Assembly (NCBI GenBank): GCA_018873245.2
Contig: JAEMBT020000005.1
Coordinates: 9,622,001 to 9,686,000 of the forward strand
DNA length: 64,000 nt
Source: Archegozetes longisetosus
Taxonomy: Eukaryota > Arthropoda > Arachnida > Sarcoptiformes > Trhypochthoniidae
Reading direction: 5' to 3'
Shown here: positions 1-11,474 of the stretch, in pieces
How the letters are laid out: each line of letters begins with the position of its first letter
How positions within the stretch are numbered: position 1 is the first letter of the stretch
Made by a program: the position numbers and the translations under genes
The notes under the pieces: model-generated
The model's input: only the letters and a program-made list of their open reading frames with translations
The model's database searches: none
Told to the model about the DNA's origin: nothing

Positions 1-64
1 AGTATTTCTATTGAAAGCTTTTTAATGAACTAAATATAAATTATATATTCTGACCAATCCAAAG

Positions 65-243
65 GCAATCCATTGAGCTGTGACTGTAATGACATTGACT
101 TCATCATAAAAAACTCAACGCTCACATCATATTTAAAAGGGACGTGTACTACACCTCAGGCTCTCAACAATAAGCCGTTTGGATCATGTATTACTGGAGG
201 TAGACTGTTGACAGCTGAAAATATTGATGAATATATACTCTAA
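65..243 (+). CDS. 3' end of a leucine-rich-repeat protein (LRRCT cap), partial
   Basis: A 59-codon reading frame ending in TAA encodes a typical LRR C-terminal cap: GNPLSCDC, then two further cysteines in TSYLKGTC and FGSC, giving the C-x-C ... C ... C spacing that closes an LRR solenoid outside the cell. The frame is closed upstream by a TAA near base 41, so this is a last exon. The best acceptor is the AG just before the GC of the first Gly codon, which is weak, so the exon start is uncertain. The rest of the gene lies left of the window. After the cap only about 25 residues follow and no membrane helix is seen, so the product could be secreted. Family assignment rests on the cysteine pattern alone. 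Confidence 0.6.
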
Positions 244-641
244 AGCAGATTTCTATGTTTCTCTGAGCATCAATATTAAATTTGATTCGTTTAACTTTAA
301 ATCTTCAATGTATTAAATATTGATTGTATGTTATATTTAAAGTCATGCGATGTCACGATTTGCTAATGAGTAAAATATATCAGTAAATAAAATATAAATT
401 ATCAGTAATAAGGTACTAACTTTTTATTAAATGATGGATAACAATAAATTCCTTATTGATTTGCACCTTTTGAGACTGATTAGACTTTCAAGTACTCGAT
501 AGTGAGAAAAAGTAAATCCATCAGCTCTTATCAAGTCTCAATCAAATATAAATATGCTTCAGATTTTTTAAGTTAATATACTGAAAAGCAGACTCTTTTC
601 TTAATTTGCATTAGTTGTTAACAGTTTTTTATTTTAATTCT
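244..641. other. AT-rich spacer, nothing recognised
   Basis: No coding potential, RNA gene or repeat structure was seen between the LRR gene end and the first inverted-repeat element. It may hold the 3' UTR of the LRR gene. Confidence 0.5.
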
Positions 642-644
642 ACA

Positions 645-1517
645 TAGTCTTCTCATAAGTTCTCATACAAATAATTTTGTTTATTATAGTCGAACCAACT
701 ATAGGAAAATTATGAAACTTGTAGTAAATAAAGCCAGATATTTACCAGTTTTAATTTTTAAAAACTTATAATTTTCTTACCTGTTAGCATGCAATAGCAA
801 AAGCGCGAGTTCAAAATTTTCACTTTTGTGCTCGTTTATTTCATTTGCGCTTTTAAACCTACAGAAAAAGATCTACGGACAAAGAAAAAAGTATAATACA
901 AAAATTTTTAGAGCATGTCTCAAATATGATATCAAGATTTGATTCTTGATCGTAGGCGCCGTTATTATTCGGCAGCCACCTCGAAAAACTAATTTAGTTA
1001 CCCCGTGCTGGGATGACCCGTGGTAGGTAAATGCACCTTTCTCCAATTGAAAAAGAAACTTATATAGTAAAAATATACAGTATGTAATAATCACTTTTGC
1101 AGTTGATACGCGGTTAAAACGAACTTAAGTTAATTCTGCAGTAATAGTCATTTTTAAAGTTTTTTTCAAAGAACTTTCCTTATTTACTCGTATAAGAATA
1201 TTCACAGTAATTTCGGATACATAAGTTTATTAGAGTAGTACTTCCTCTAAAGTTTAGCGCAGTTGATAAGCTGATAAGTCTAATCATTCCTGCCCAAGGT
1301 AGAAATGTTCTCATACCACCACGCGCACCAAAGTAAAATTTTTGAACTCACGTTCTTTGCTATTGCATACTAGCAGGTAGGAAATTTATAAGATTTTAAA
1401 AAATAACTAAAGTTGGTAAATATCTGGCTTCATTTACTACGAGTTTCATAATTTTTTTATAATTGGTTCGGCTAGAATAAGAAAAATTATTTGTATGAGA
1501 ACTTATGAGCAGACTAT
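645..1517. mobile_element. Foldback/TIR element with ~180 bp inverted arms
   Basis: About 180 bp at 647-832 is repeated in reverse complement at 1326-1510 with roughly 85% identity by eye (shared blocks include CTCATAAGTTCTCATAC at the outer end and GCTATTGCAT near the inner end). The 490 bp centre has no transposase. The arms make it a foldback or long-TIR non-autonomous DNA transposon. The exact ends and target-site duplication are unclear; a TA just outside the arms is possible. Confidence 0.7.
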
Positions 1518-2101
1518 ATAGAAAAAAGAGTAATTAAATCATTGAATACTTCGCTCAATGATAGCGTAATGTTTACATCAAGTTTATTTTTATTGTTAAG
1601 TATTTAAGCAACACATTTGGTCAAATTTTATTAAACAAGATTATCCATAAATACAGCTATTTTATGCACTCATCGAAACTATCGAATGGCCATCGATCTC
1701 TTATGAATTATTTCTGAGTATTGAAAATAAAACAAATATTATTCTTTATTCCCAAAATGCTTTAAGGATCTAAACGTTCGGCTTCTTTGAAGGTGAAATC
1801 AAGTAATAATTACGACAAATAAAGATAAATTAATTATACAATAAAACAATTAATTTATGATCTTAACATTTATGACATACTTTGTAAGAAAAACACTTAA
1901 TCGTAACTATTTTTAAAACATCCTGATATCACTTTCTCAGAATTTGGTTTAGACATGTTTTCAGTATTAGTACTAGTATGTCTACCAATCATATTGTGAA
2001 ATAGATAATATAATTCATAACTTTTAAGTGTAATTAGCTTTGGTCACTAGCTTTTGGATTATAATACATGTACATTTTTATTTGAATGGTAAATCAAAGT
2101 A

Positions 2102-2468
2102 TTGGTATGTTTGATGGATGCTCGGAATGGGAATGAAAAAAAAATTTTAGAATAATTGTTTTAATGTTTTTAATTAATATAATGTGTTTGAACTTCGCAC
2201 ACAATATTTTAGTCGTCTGCCTCTAATTGTTTATTTTTGGTGATCAATCAAAGTCTAGTCATGTCTAGTTCTTTTTCTAATTCTTAATTGAAAGCATAAA
2301 AAATTTAATTGAAAGCACAACTCCGGAAGAGTGGCGTCGGGTGTACAGTGGGAGGAGAATGAATCGGTGTATTCAGGCTATGGGGGACTACTTTTAAATA
2401 ATTTGTAAAAAAATTTCAATAAAATTCTGTTTTTGATACCCATTCCGAGCTCCCGTCAAACATACCAA
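2102..2468. mobile_element. TA-flanked MITE (Tc1/mariner-like), 367 bp
   Basis: Terminal inverted repeats of about 36 bp start TTGGTATGTTTGA and share the block GCTCGGAATGGG, with only a few mismatches between ends. Both ends abut a TA dinucleotide (2100-2101 and 2469-2470), the target site of the Tc1/mariner group. There is no reading frame inside, so it is non-autonomous. Confidence 0.75.
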
Positions 2469-3061
2469 TATATATATTATTTGTCTGTATTACAAATTAA
2501 TTCAAATATTAATTTTTAGCTAAAATTAGCAAAATTGGTGAAACCAAAAACCTATAAAATTTAGGAAAAGTTCTGTAACAGAAATAATTTTTTTTGTTCC
2601 TCATTGTACGTAAGACAAAAATAATCAACGTAGAACACTTATTGAAGAATCTTTATTTAATGATCACTGATTCCATAACGTTACCTCAACGAGAGTTTCA
2701 CATTTTTTCGAAAATGTTTGCCGATGGATAGAAAGGTTGAAATTTGGTAGTGAGGTGTGAACTGCCAATGTCTGCAATATATATTTTCGTCAAAGTTTCT
2801 CTATAAAGAAATGTTGAGAACTCGTGTTCGTGATTTAATCTTAGTGAGAAGCGAACTGATGCTATCATCAACTTAGATTCGATCGGATTCGTGAAGTTTG
2901 AGTAAAAGAGCCATCACCAATTGAATAACAGGTGTGTCTATCGGGCAAAAACAACTCACATTGAATAATGCCATTAAATTATACTTTTAAGTAACTTCTT
3001 GTCGTTTATACAATAAAATGATGCACTAATTTCGTAGAGCGCACTACGAATGTCGAATCGC

Positions 3062-3125
3062 TAACCTAACTTACTAAGCCAACCTTATATCGTGGTTAAG
3101 TTAGATTGGTTTGGTTAGGTTAGAT
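3062..3125. repeat. Short inverted repeat with CCTAA/TTAGG units
   Basis: CTAACCTAAC on the left pairs with GTTAGGTTAG on the right across a short spacer, forming an imperfect hairpin. It resembles the arthropod telomere unit TTAGG, but only one or two units exist on each side. Confidence 0.4.
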
Positions 3126-3458
3126 TAGCTTTGGGATTCGGTGAGGTACTTTAAGGAAACGTTGAACCATTCTCATAAGTGTTTTTATGATTTGAAACCA
3201 ACTGTTTAACTCATTATAGGTTATAATTTCAGTATTTTCTGTCATTTTAGAATTTTAGTATAAAAAGAAAGTTGGCCGACACTGCGTTACTCTTTATATT
3301 TCATATTGTGTCTAAAGGATTTGGCCATTATTTAGTCAATATTCAGTCCCCAAGATTAAGCCGTTAGTAGATTTGAATAAGTCTAGTAATTTGCGAACAT
3401 TTTAGTGATCATTAGGCGGCAAAAATTGTTTCATATCATTCAAAATTTTTTGTCTAAA

Positions 3459-3655
3459 AGTCTCCCAAAGGCTTACCTCTTTGTAGTTAATAACCCTTTA
3501 AATTTACTGCTTATTAACTATATATAACTAAAATAAAAGCAATTCAAGTCGAGTTCAATTCTAAACCCAAAATAGTTAACTTCAAATAGAATTATTTTTA
3601 AATTTTAAGGTAAAACGTTAATATCTTTACATAATCAAAGTGCATTTCTGAATCT
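3459..3655 (+). repeat. Dispersed repeat, copy 1 (partner at 28316)
   Basis: About 190 bp beginning with a CCCAAAGGCTTACCTCTTTG-type block is found again in the same orientation near 28.3 kb, with blocks such as CAATTCAAGTCGAG shared. It is moderately diverged, without coding potential, and its class is unknown. Confidence 0.65.
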
Positions 3656-4641
3656 ATAGTCCCTACTTGACATTTTGGCCAATCTCTATAGAATAATTGT
3701 TTTATTCCAGTAATTAGAAAATCAGTTGAACTCCGACAAACGTATATGTATATGTCTCAGCTAAATAGATCATAAATCGTTCTACTTGTCTCTGTAACAC
3801 AAGTTGATCAAGATCATAGTAAATGCTCTAGAATAACATTTTGCCTATAGACTAGAATAAACTGGAATTCTTGACATCACATCCTATGATACAGAGATCG
3901 ACTCGTATTGCAGAGATAAGTCCAACGAATTATGATTTATTTACCAAAGATATTGAGAACATCACGGACATGTAGACATTCATTGAACGCAATTTTTTGA
4001 TTATTTGAGTAGATCAAAATAATTGTTTCTAGAAGTACTATTGAAATGTCAGTAAGTTAATAAAGAATCTAGAATGCACTTCGATTACTTCTTTTAGGAG
4101 TCTAGATCTCACGAAAAGTGGCTGATAACGTCTCAAAAATGAATTCTTTGATTTTACATTCATGGTCGAAATTGAGATCTTTTCTACTGAAACTCAAATC
4201 AAATTCAGGAATCACATAAAATATATAAGTTAATCTTGTTTTGTTTCTTGTGCTATAAACCTACTATCATCTAATGTATTAATATTTAGACTTTTTAATC
4301 TAAAGTTTAACTAAATTTTTTCAAATATATTTTGATTTTAAAAATTTACTAAAATATTTTCAATAAACTTTCCTTCGCTTAAATTTTAAGTTTATAAATG
4401 TTGTGATAATTGCCTATCATAAATAGTTATCATCGTTTCGATACATCTGTAAATAACTTTAAGCAATGTATTCTAAGCAATAACTTTGTTATTGTTTATT
4501 AACATAGACACTTTAAATGCACAGATCTACAGAGGATCTCAAACATTTAGAGGAAACATTCAAAACTCTTTGATTTCGAGAAACTATATAGAATTTTGGA
4601 ACTTTGTTTCAGAAATTTTCTTCAAAAAATATTTTGACATA
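3656..4641. other. AT-rich spacer, nothing recognised
   Basis: No supported gene or repeat. Only short frames without protein character are present. Confidence 0.5.
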
Positions 4642-5214
4642 TACACGAAACTTCTCTACTCTTCGTGGAATCCATATCCTATCTTGCTTAATTCATGTGT
4701 ATTTATGCTATAAGTTTTATATGTAATACAGTCTTCTTTTATTGTATAGAGCTCACATAATTAAAAATGAACTCTAATTATTATAATTTTATTTTAAGTT
4801 CAAATTTTAATATATTATCCTTAACTTAAAATAGATTCCAGTTCTCCATCATATGAATTAAAGTTAAAATAAACTCATGAAAACTATCACAAACAATAAA
4901 CTCTGTGTTGAAATGTAACTCAAATACAATTATAATAATTAGGGTTCATTTTTAATTATATGAACTATATACAATAAAAGCAGACTGTGCTACATATAAA
5001 ACTTATAGCATAAATACACATGGATTAAGCAAGATAGGATATAAATCCCACGTAGAATAGAAAAGTTTCGTGTACATTTAGTTGAAGTTACATTTCAACA
5101 TAGAGTTTATTGTTTGTGATAGTTTTCATGAGTTTATTTCAACTTTAATTCATATGATGGAGAACTGGAGTCTATTTTAAGTTAAGGATAATATATTAAA
5201 ATTTGAACTTAAAA
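4642..5214. repeat. Interleaved inverted repeats, order A-B-A'-B'
   Basis: Block A (4642-4788) is reverse-complemented at 4927-5074, and block B (4793-4920) is reverse-complemented at 5086-5214. B therefore sits inside the A pair and A' sits inside the B pair. Identity is high; shared blocks include ATAAATACACATG and its complement for A and AACTCATGAAAACTATCAC and its complement for B. A simple palindrome would read A-B-B'-A', so this arrangement needs an extra rearrangement. It has no coding content; the frames over it are shadows of the palindrome. Confidence 0.8.
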
Positions 5215-5235
5215 ATTTATAATACTTTTAATATA

Positions 5236-5448
5236 TTAGATTGGCCCATAAGACTTTGCCACTATTCGAACTTTATTATTAAAAAAAGTTTTTAAAATAT
5301 AAAAGTCGTATTCTTTGAACACTAGTTAGGAGTCTCTATAGAACTCAATTACTCATATATCGTATAGTCATAGAATATTTTTAACTTCCAAGAAAATTAT
5401 AAAGGAGAATATTCGAAATAAATGGTAAGGGCTTATGGGCTAACCCAA
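5236..5448. mobile_element. Mariner-type MITE, 213 bp
   Basis: The ends read TTAGATTGGCCCATAAG and TTGGGTTAGCCCATAAG (inward), close to the usual mariner terminus that begins TTAGGTTGG. Both are flanked by TA (5234-5235 and 5449-5450). The interior has no transposase, so this is a deletion derivative or MITE. Confidence 0.8.
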
Positions 5449-6438
5449 TATTAATAATAGGATTTCGTTATTCAATATATAAGAACTGATTGGTATCATT
5501 CATTAAACTCTATTATAAAAGCTCATAAATGAATAAATTTAAACTATTCCTACAGAATGTAGTATTTTCTATTGATGTTGATGAACGAATTATGACAACT
5601 ATAACTTAACTTTAAAAAAGTTGAATTTTTATTTTGAAATAGAGACTTTTCTGATATTTATATGAATGCTTGCAGGAGAAAATTTTGAAATAGTGCTTAA
5701 TGTATATTTTACAACATTGAAAACATCAATACAATCATTACTTTGAAAGTCATATTTCAAATCTGGAAATTGGGAAACTTGTTTATATATCTTAATTTCT
5801 TTTACTTAATCATTGTATAATGCAATCATTAGACTGTGAAATAAATTTCTTAATTTTAAATTCTGAATGAATAAATCTATAGCAACCCATCTCTACAAAC
5901 AAAACAAGAATATAATGATTGTATCAAAAAATTTTTTATAATCTAGATTTTAGGGAAGTAAAGTAATTATTTTTCGAGCGACAAGAAGATGTGAATTTAA
6001 TGAAAGAGATATATGAAAATAATAGTAGTTCTTTGATTAATAAATCTCTTCTTGTTCTCTATTGTAAGAAACCGTTTGAATAAGGAATTGAAAGGTGAGT
6101 ATATTTCCATATTTTATGTAATTTATTTACTAGTTATTTGCTTTTTCTTAGTTTAAACTTTTATTAGTGCGAAAAAAATGTATTTATTAATTAGCTTAAA
6201 GCTAAACAAACCGATAAAAATCTCACAATTACATTCCTAACTAGAACTATTATTTGTCCTCAAAGTTATTTCGATCATTGTCTTAACTGTGATCAAATGA
6301 TCAAATTTTTAATATTCGAAGCTCAAGATTGAGCTTCACTTTAAAGCTGATGCAAATCTGATTATTTCTTATATTAATATCAAAATTATATCAACATAAT
6401 TTGAGGACTAAATTTGTTTTATTTTGAATATAAACTTT
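5449..6438. other. AT-rich spacer, nothing recognised
   Basis: No coding region, RNA or clear repeat was seen between the mariner MITE and the hAT-like element. Confidence 0.5.
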
Positions 6439-6446
6439 ATCCTTAG

Positions 6447-7523
6447 TAGAGTTGTGCGAACCTGGTTAGTGGTAATCGGTTACTTGGTTACTTAGAAAAA
6501 TAACCGGTTACTGGTTAATCGGTTTTACGAATGGTCACATCCTCAGTTACTCTTAAAATTTTCCCCAATATTTTATTGGTTCATTTTTCTTGTTTTAACG
6601 ATAAATTGACATCGATATCAAATATCGTGTCGGAAACAAACATTCTTCGTTTATAATATATGAATTTTATTTTTAAAATTAATGAAAATAAAATACTATA
6701 GATTATTATAATTAAAAACAATTCTAACAAATTCTGTTATAATCTAAAAGTCGGAAAAAAATTATTTTTCCATAGTCTAGAGCAAAACCAGTTACATATT
6801 ATGATTCTACGTTAAAAAGTACATTTAAAAAAGCTCATTAATGTTTATTCTCAACTTTGTTCTCAATGTTTTTGATCCAACAGACCAAACAATAAATATG
6901 AAAATTGATTTCTTCTTCAGACATAGCTAATAAAAAAGTTTAATGGGCTACAAAAAAGTATTTTTATTATAAAATTCATTTTTTAAATATAGAATTTTTT
7001 GAGAAACTGGTACAACTAAATGGCTACCAGATGAGAGTAACTTAATAAAAAGCGTTTATCTGAGATCTTTAGTGAAACCCCCCAAATTAAAGCATTATTT
7101 AAGAGTGAATTAATTAGCTTTTACAATATGTGAAGAGACATTATAGTAATGACGCTTGTAGCAATAATATAATTATTATATTAAAGTTTATCGCACAAAC
7201 TTTTTCAATCTATTTTTTAACATAGAATCCGAATATGCAATTGGTTTTGCTGTAACTATTGTAGATTTTGCTCTAGACAACGGAAAATCATTTTTTCAGA
7301 CCCCATATAATCATTAAATGATATTTAATACTACACTATTCTATAATTGATATATAATTTGTAATATATAATATAAAACTCTATAATTATTTCGGTAGTT
7401 CTAGTCTTAATAAATTATTTTCTACAAATTAACCATAAAAAGTAACCAAATAATCTATTACTTTGACAGTAACAGGAATCAAGTAATCGGTTACTTCTGA
7501 GTAAACGGATTCGCACAACTCTA
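6447..7523. mobile_element. Non-autonomous hAT-type element, 1,077 bp
   Basis: Both ends begin TAGAGTTGTGCGAA(C/T)C reading inward, and they are flanked by an 8 bp near-perfect duplication (ATCCTTAG at 6439-6446, ATTCTTAG at 7524-7531). An 8 bp target duplication with short TIRs is the hAT signature. Near each end are extra copies of a GTAATCGGTTACTT-like motif, which would be subterminal transposase-binding repeats. No transposase frame survives. It ends about 160 bp upstream of chemoreceptor 1 and could overlap its promoter. Confidence 0.8.
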
Positions 7524-7683
7524 ATTCTTAGTGAGATTTTAATGATTAGCAAAATGATTTGCAGATTTTGAATTTTATTTTGTATATCATTCTTCTTTAT
7601 TGCATATTATTTGAACTGAAACCAGAAAAATAATCAACACTTAATTTGACAGGTATATTTAAACTTGAATTAAAAAGTGAGTC

Positions 7684-9031
7684 ATGCCATACAAAAATTT
7701 GAAACCATCACGACTTATACCACATGACCTAAGAATCCCATCAGCAGGTGATCACTTCTACTTAATTGGTTTATCTCAATATAGGATCGGATTATCAGAA
7801 AGAACTACTTTACATAATCCTAAACTGATAGCAATCGTAAACATAATATTATTAGTCCGATGTATTGTGTCATTGGTCACGCCAGACGAATATGAAGACG
7901 TCTTCTATTGGATCGGAGATTTCACTCACTATCTGAAAATTCGGATTCACTGCAACATTGGTTTAATTTCATTTTTCTTCTCAACTCTTGTATTTCAATT
8001 TCTTCATTATCTCAAATACAAGAATAATGAAAGACCGACATATCTCAAAGCTTTTGGAATGATGTCTGGATTAATACCGCCGAGAACCATAGGACTAACG
8101 AATCCAGAAAAAATCAAGAGAATGATGAAAAATTCTAGAATCTATTTCAATTTGTGCCATTATTTCATCAAAACAACTATCCGTTTATTCACTTTAGTGG
8201 CAATTCTGTTACCTTTCGTTCTCTACGATACCATACCCTCCATAATAATGTTAGGCATACCCTATGGTATAATATTTGGTCTCGGATGTTATTATTCGTT
8301 TAGTATCTATTTATGGCAATTAGTCTACTTTCACACCATTTGTTATTATATCAAAATTAGATTCAGACAAGTGAGAACTGAAGTGAATCGAAAAATTAAT
8401 AAGGAAAAAGCTATTAATGATTCCACTGTAATGGAAACTATACTACACTTGAACTCAATCTATAAAGAGATCACTGATTATAACAGTAACTATTGGTATA
8501 AATACTTATTCTGGATTTGGCTGTTATCAGCTTCGATGATAAGCACAGGACTATATCTAGTATTCTTTGGTCAAATTAGTTATTTCACAAAATCTGTACT
8601 CTTTTATGGAACTATTTTGATTGGCTTGATTTTAATATTTATTATAAACATCGCATCAGAGGCTACTTTAGAAGCAAATAAATTCTGTAAACTATTGAAT
8701 ACACTGATGACTCTCGATAAAAACAAAAACATCAGAACAACAGTTAAAATTAAAGTAATAAAAGCAATGATTTTCGAATCAAATCTTGTTTATAAAATTA
8801 CATCTTTATTGTTTCAGTTGTTGACTGTTATCGAGAAAATTGGTAAAAGAAATGTAGGATTTTATTGTTGGAAATTATTCATAATCAATTATTTGCGAGG
8901 ACTTGAAGTGAGATCAATTTTATTTATTGTTAGAAATTGAAAAGTAATTTTGAAATTATTTTCAGGTTCTACTACTGACTGCTGTTTTTTTCATGAAAAT
9001 CATTGAGATGTCGAGAGTAGACAAAAAGTGA
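7684..9031 (+). CDS. Gustatory-receptor-like seven-transmembrane chemoreceptor 1
   Basis: Two exons, 7684-8907 and 8966-9031, joined across a 58 bp intron (donor GAA|GTGAGA, acceptor TTTTCAG|GTT, phase 0), give 429 residues. Without the second exon the seventh helix is missing: it supplies VLLLTAVFFMKIIEM plus a short tail. Hydrophobic segments lie near residues 48-65, 91-110, 162-181, 186-215, 274-296, 304-324 and 409-423. There is no signal peptide and the N-terminus is hydrophilic, as in inverted-topology arthropod chemoreceptors. The segment around GKRNVGFYCWKLFIINYL just before the last helix is the usual place of the family signature. It would act as a ligand-gated cation channel in chemosensory neurons; the ligand is unknown. 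Family assignment is by topology, size and C-terminal layout, not by a search. Confidence 0.7.
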
Positions 9032-9682
9032 ACTAATAGATGTTAAATATAAGTCAATAGTCCCGTTTTTGTAATGATGTTTATTCAAGATAGAAAATAT
9101 TGCATTCCTATTTCACTGAACTTAACTTTAGGATTGTTGTTGAATTTGTCAAATTTCAAAATAAAATTTACTATTGAATATCTTTTTAATCATATTCTGT
9201 AAATTTTGAATTAAAATATCTGAAGAAAATATTTATACATAAACATCATGGAATTAGGCATTCGAAACCACTTAGAAGATCCATTAAACTCATAACCCTT
9301 GACCTGATGGTTTGCTTAATAAAAAAAATTACACAACACTTCTTTAAAAAACAAACAAACTGAATATTTCTTTCAAGTTTGCTTTCTGATCTTCCTTATA
9401 ACTTTACTAAATTATTCAATGAAAGCTTATCGATTGAGCTATAATTTCAACTTCAACTGAATTAGGATTTGCGGTTATAGTTCCAAATAGAAACTAAGTC
9501 TCAAGCTGATAACACTTACAACATGTTATGATATAAACTAACAATTTTTGTAAGATTAACTTCTAATTGACAGGCTCATCAGTTTTATATCAAAATTATG
9601 AAATTTAAGATAGATTGGTGTCTGCTAATAAAACAGCTATTAAATTCTAATAAGTTTTAAGTCTTCAAAAGAAATCATTATA
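9032..9682. other. 3' flank of chemoreceptor 1, nothing recognised
   Basis: AT-rich sequence with no supported gene; the 3' UTR of the receptor gene probably lies in its first part. Confidence 0.5.
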
Positions 9683-9686
9683 TTAA

Positions 9687-10139
9687 CCCTTCGTCACAAC
9701 TTTTGAAAGCGTAAAGTTAACTGCGGGGTAAAATGTTATCCACGTTTTTCGCGCTTTATATCTTTTCTAGGTTAGTCTTCACGCTTTCAGAATCTAAGAT
9801 AGCCCTTGTTTTCGAAATCTTAATTTATCAATTAATTAATATTTAGTTATCTGCTACAGCGTCATCAGTGGTTCCAATTACTAGTAGTGATATCACAGCA
9901 CTGCGAAGCATATAGTAAACACGAAGCACTGCAATGTTAGGGCAAATTTCTATCTCAGAAAGACGTGTTGCCAGAAAAATTAACTCGAGCCTAAATTAAT
10001 CATATTTCCTGTAATTTAGTCAGATATGTGACTGATGAATACCTAAATTCTCAAGAAATCGCGACGTTTTGTTGATTTTAGCGAGATTTTCAAAGTAAAG
10101 ATAATCGGGAACATTTTACCCCACAGTTGTGACGAAGGA
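9687..10139. mobile_element. piggyBac-type MITE, 453 bp
   Basis: The ends are CCCTTCGTCACAAC and (reverse complement) TCCTTCGTCACAAC, each abutting TTAA (9683-9686 and 10140-10143). TTAA target duplication with CCC-type ends is diagnostic of piggyBac-like transposition. Just inside each end, GGGGTAAAATGTT recurs in inverted orientation. No transposase is encoded. Confidence 0.85.
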
Positions 10140-10567
10140 TTAATTTCAGGCTTTTGTTAGATTTGACTTTGAAAATTACTCTATATGGCCTTATGTTTCT
10201 GGTAGGATTTCCTTTCCTGAAATTAATATTCAACTTTGAGAACTGGGCCTCTTACGTCTTCACAGTTCAGATATTATTACAAAAAAATAACTCCGTAAAT
10301 GAAATCTCAAAACTCTATACCTGCATTTTGTTGATGTACTATTGAACTAATCAAAAATAAATTTTTTGTTTCTGAATCGAGCACGTTCCTTATTGAATAT
10401 TTTACAACAGAAAACTATTTTTGGAAAAAGCCAGCCAGAAATCTAAGTACTGCCCTCATATTATATCTCGAAACCTTTCATAGTTGTTCTTAGTAATATT
10501 TAATGTTTCAATACCTTTGAAGGGGCTCCTCTGTTAGATTGTTTTCAAGCATCCTATAATAACAAGG

Positions 10568-10800
10568 TGAATGATAGGATTACTAATGATATGTCAGAGA
10601 TTTTTTGACATGAAAGTAAATTATTCTCGTAATACAAGAGCGCATACTCTACCTTTGGGTAAACAAAAAATTCATCCAAAACCTTAAAACTTAACAATTT
10701 TTTCGTATGCGCTCAAATTCATTTAATTAAAGAGTGCTTCCCTTATAAATAAAAAATGCCTTTAAAAGTTCAGGCATATCATTAATGATCCTATCATTCA
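10568..10800. mobile_element. Short TIR element (MITE), ~233 bp
   Basis: A ~27 bp inverted repeat starts TGAATGATAGGAT and ends near GATATG(T/C)C on both sides. There are no coding sequences inside. The target duplication is not clear, so the superfamily is undetermined. Confidence 0.65.
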
Positions 10801-11474
10801 GATAATATTAATAAATTATTATATCTAATGTTATTCAAAACATCATCAGTTAAAATAAGAGTGTCATCAAATTCCCACTAAATCTTGACTAAAAATAACT
10901 TAATCTTTTTATAATGATTCAAAATTAAAAGCATATTCAAGAGGTATTTTTGTAAAAGTTAAATAAAATATTTTATCTCACCCAGAAGTTTGACCAAACC
11001 TCGCCCATCTGATCCTAGGAGTTTGAAAATTTTTAAAGTGAAGACTGAGTTATTTTTATTAAGAATTTGAAAATTTCTTAAAAATCTAAAGGGACTAAGC
11101 GCTACTTTCTGAAGAAATCTACTCAATTTGAGGTTTCCCGAGAAATTCCAGAAGATAGGTCACACTATCGCTTTGCAAATTATGTCAATGCATAAGTTAT
11201 TATTTTCTTTCAAACACAAGCAGATGAACCACAATACTCGAAATATTATTGAAGGTTGATAAAACTTGTTGTTCTAATAACTTTAATAAAATTATGAAAA
11301 ACAATTTTTAACCAGATAGTTACTTTTGTAACTAAGAAACTACATTTATACTGATAAAAAGCATATCTAATTCTATTGTTATTATAAAAATGATAGATAT
11401 AATCATAAATAAAATTAGCTGTGTTTGAAGGACTGCTAACATAAGTCGATAGAAAATTTCAGATCGATTATAAG
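10801..11474. other. Intergenic, upstream of the secreted-protein gene
   Basis: No gene seen. The AATTTCAG just before the start of the next gene looks like a splice acceptor, so a 5' UTR intron of that gene may lie here. Confidence 0.35.

Noticed and set aside
3062-3125. TTAGG-like telomeric repeat
   Set aside because: Only one or two imperfect units per side, arranged as an inverted pair within unique sequence; not a telomere or interstitial array.
4486-4713. A 75-codon plus-strand frame
   Set aside because: It runs into the first arm of the interleaved inverted repeat and has no protein-like features.
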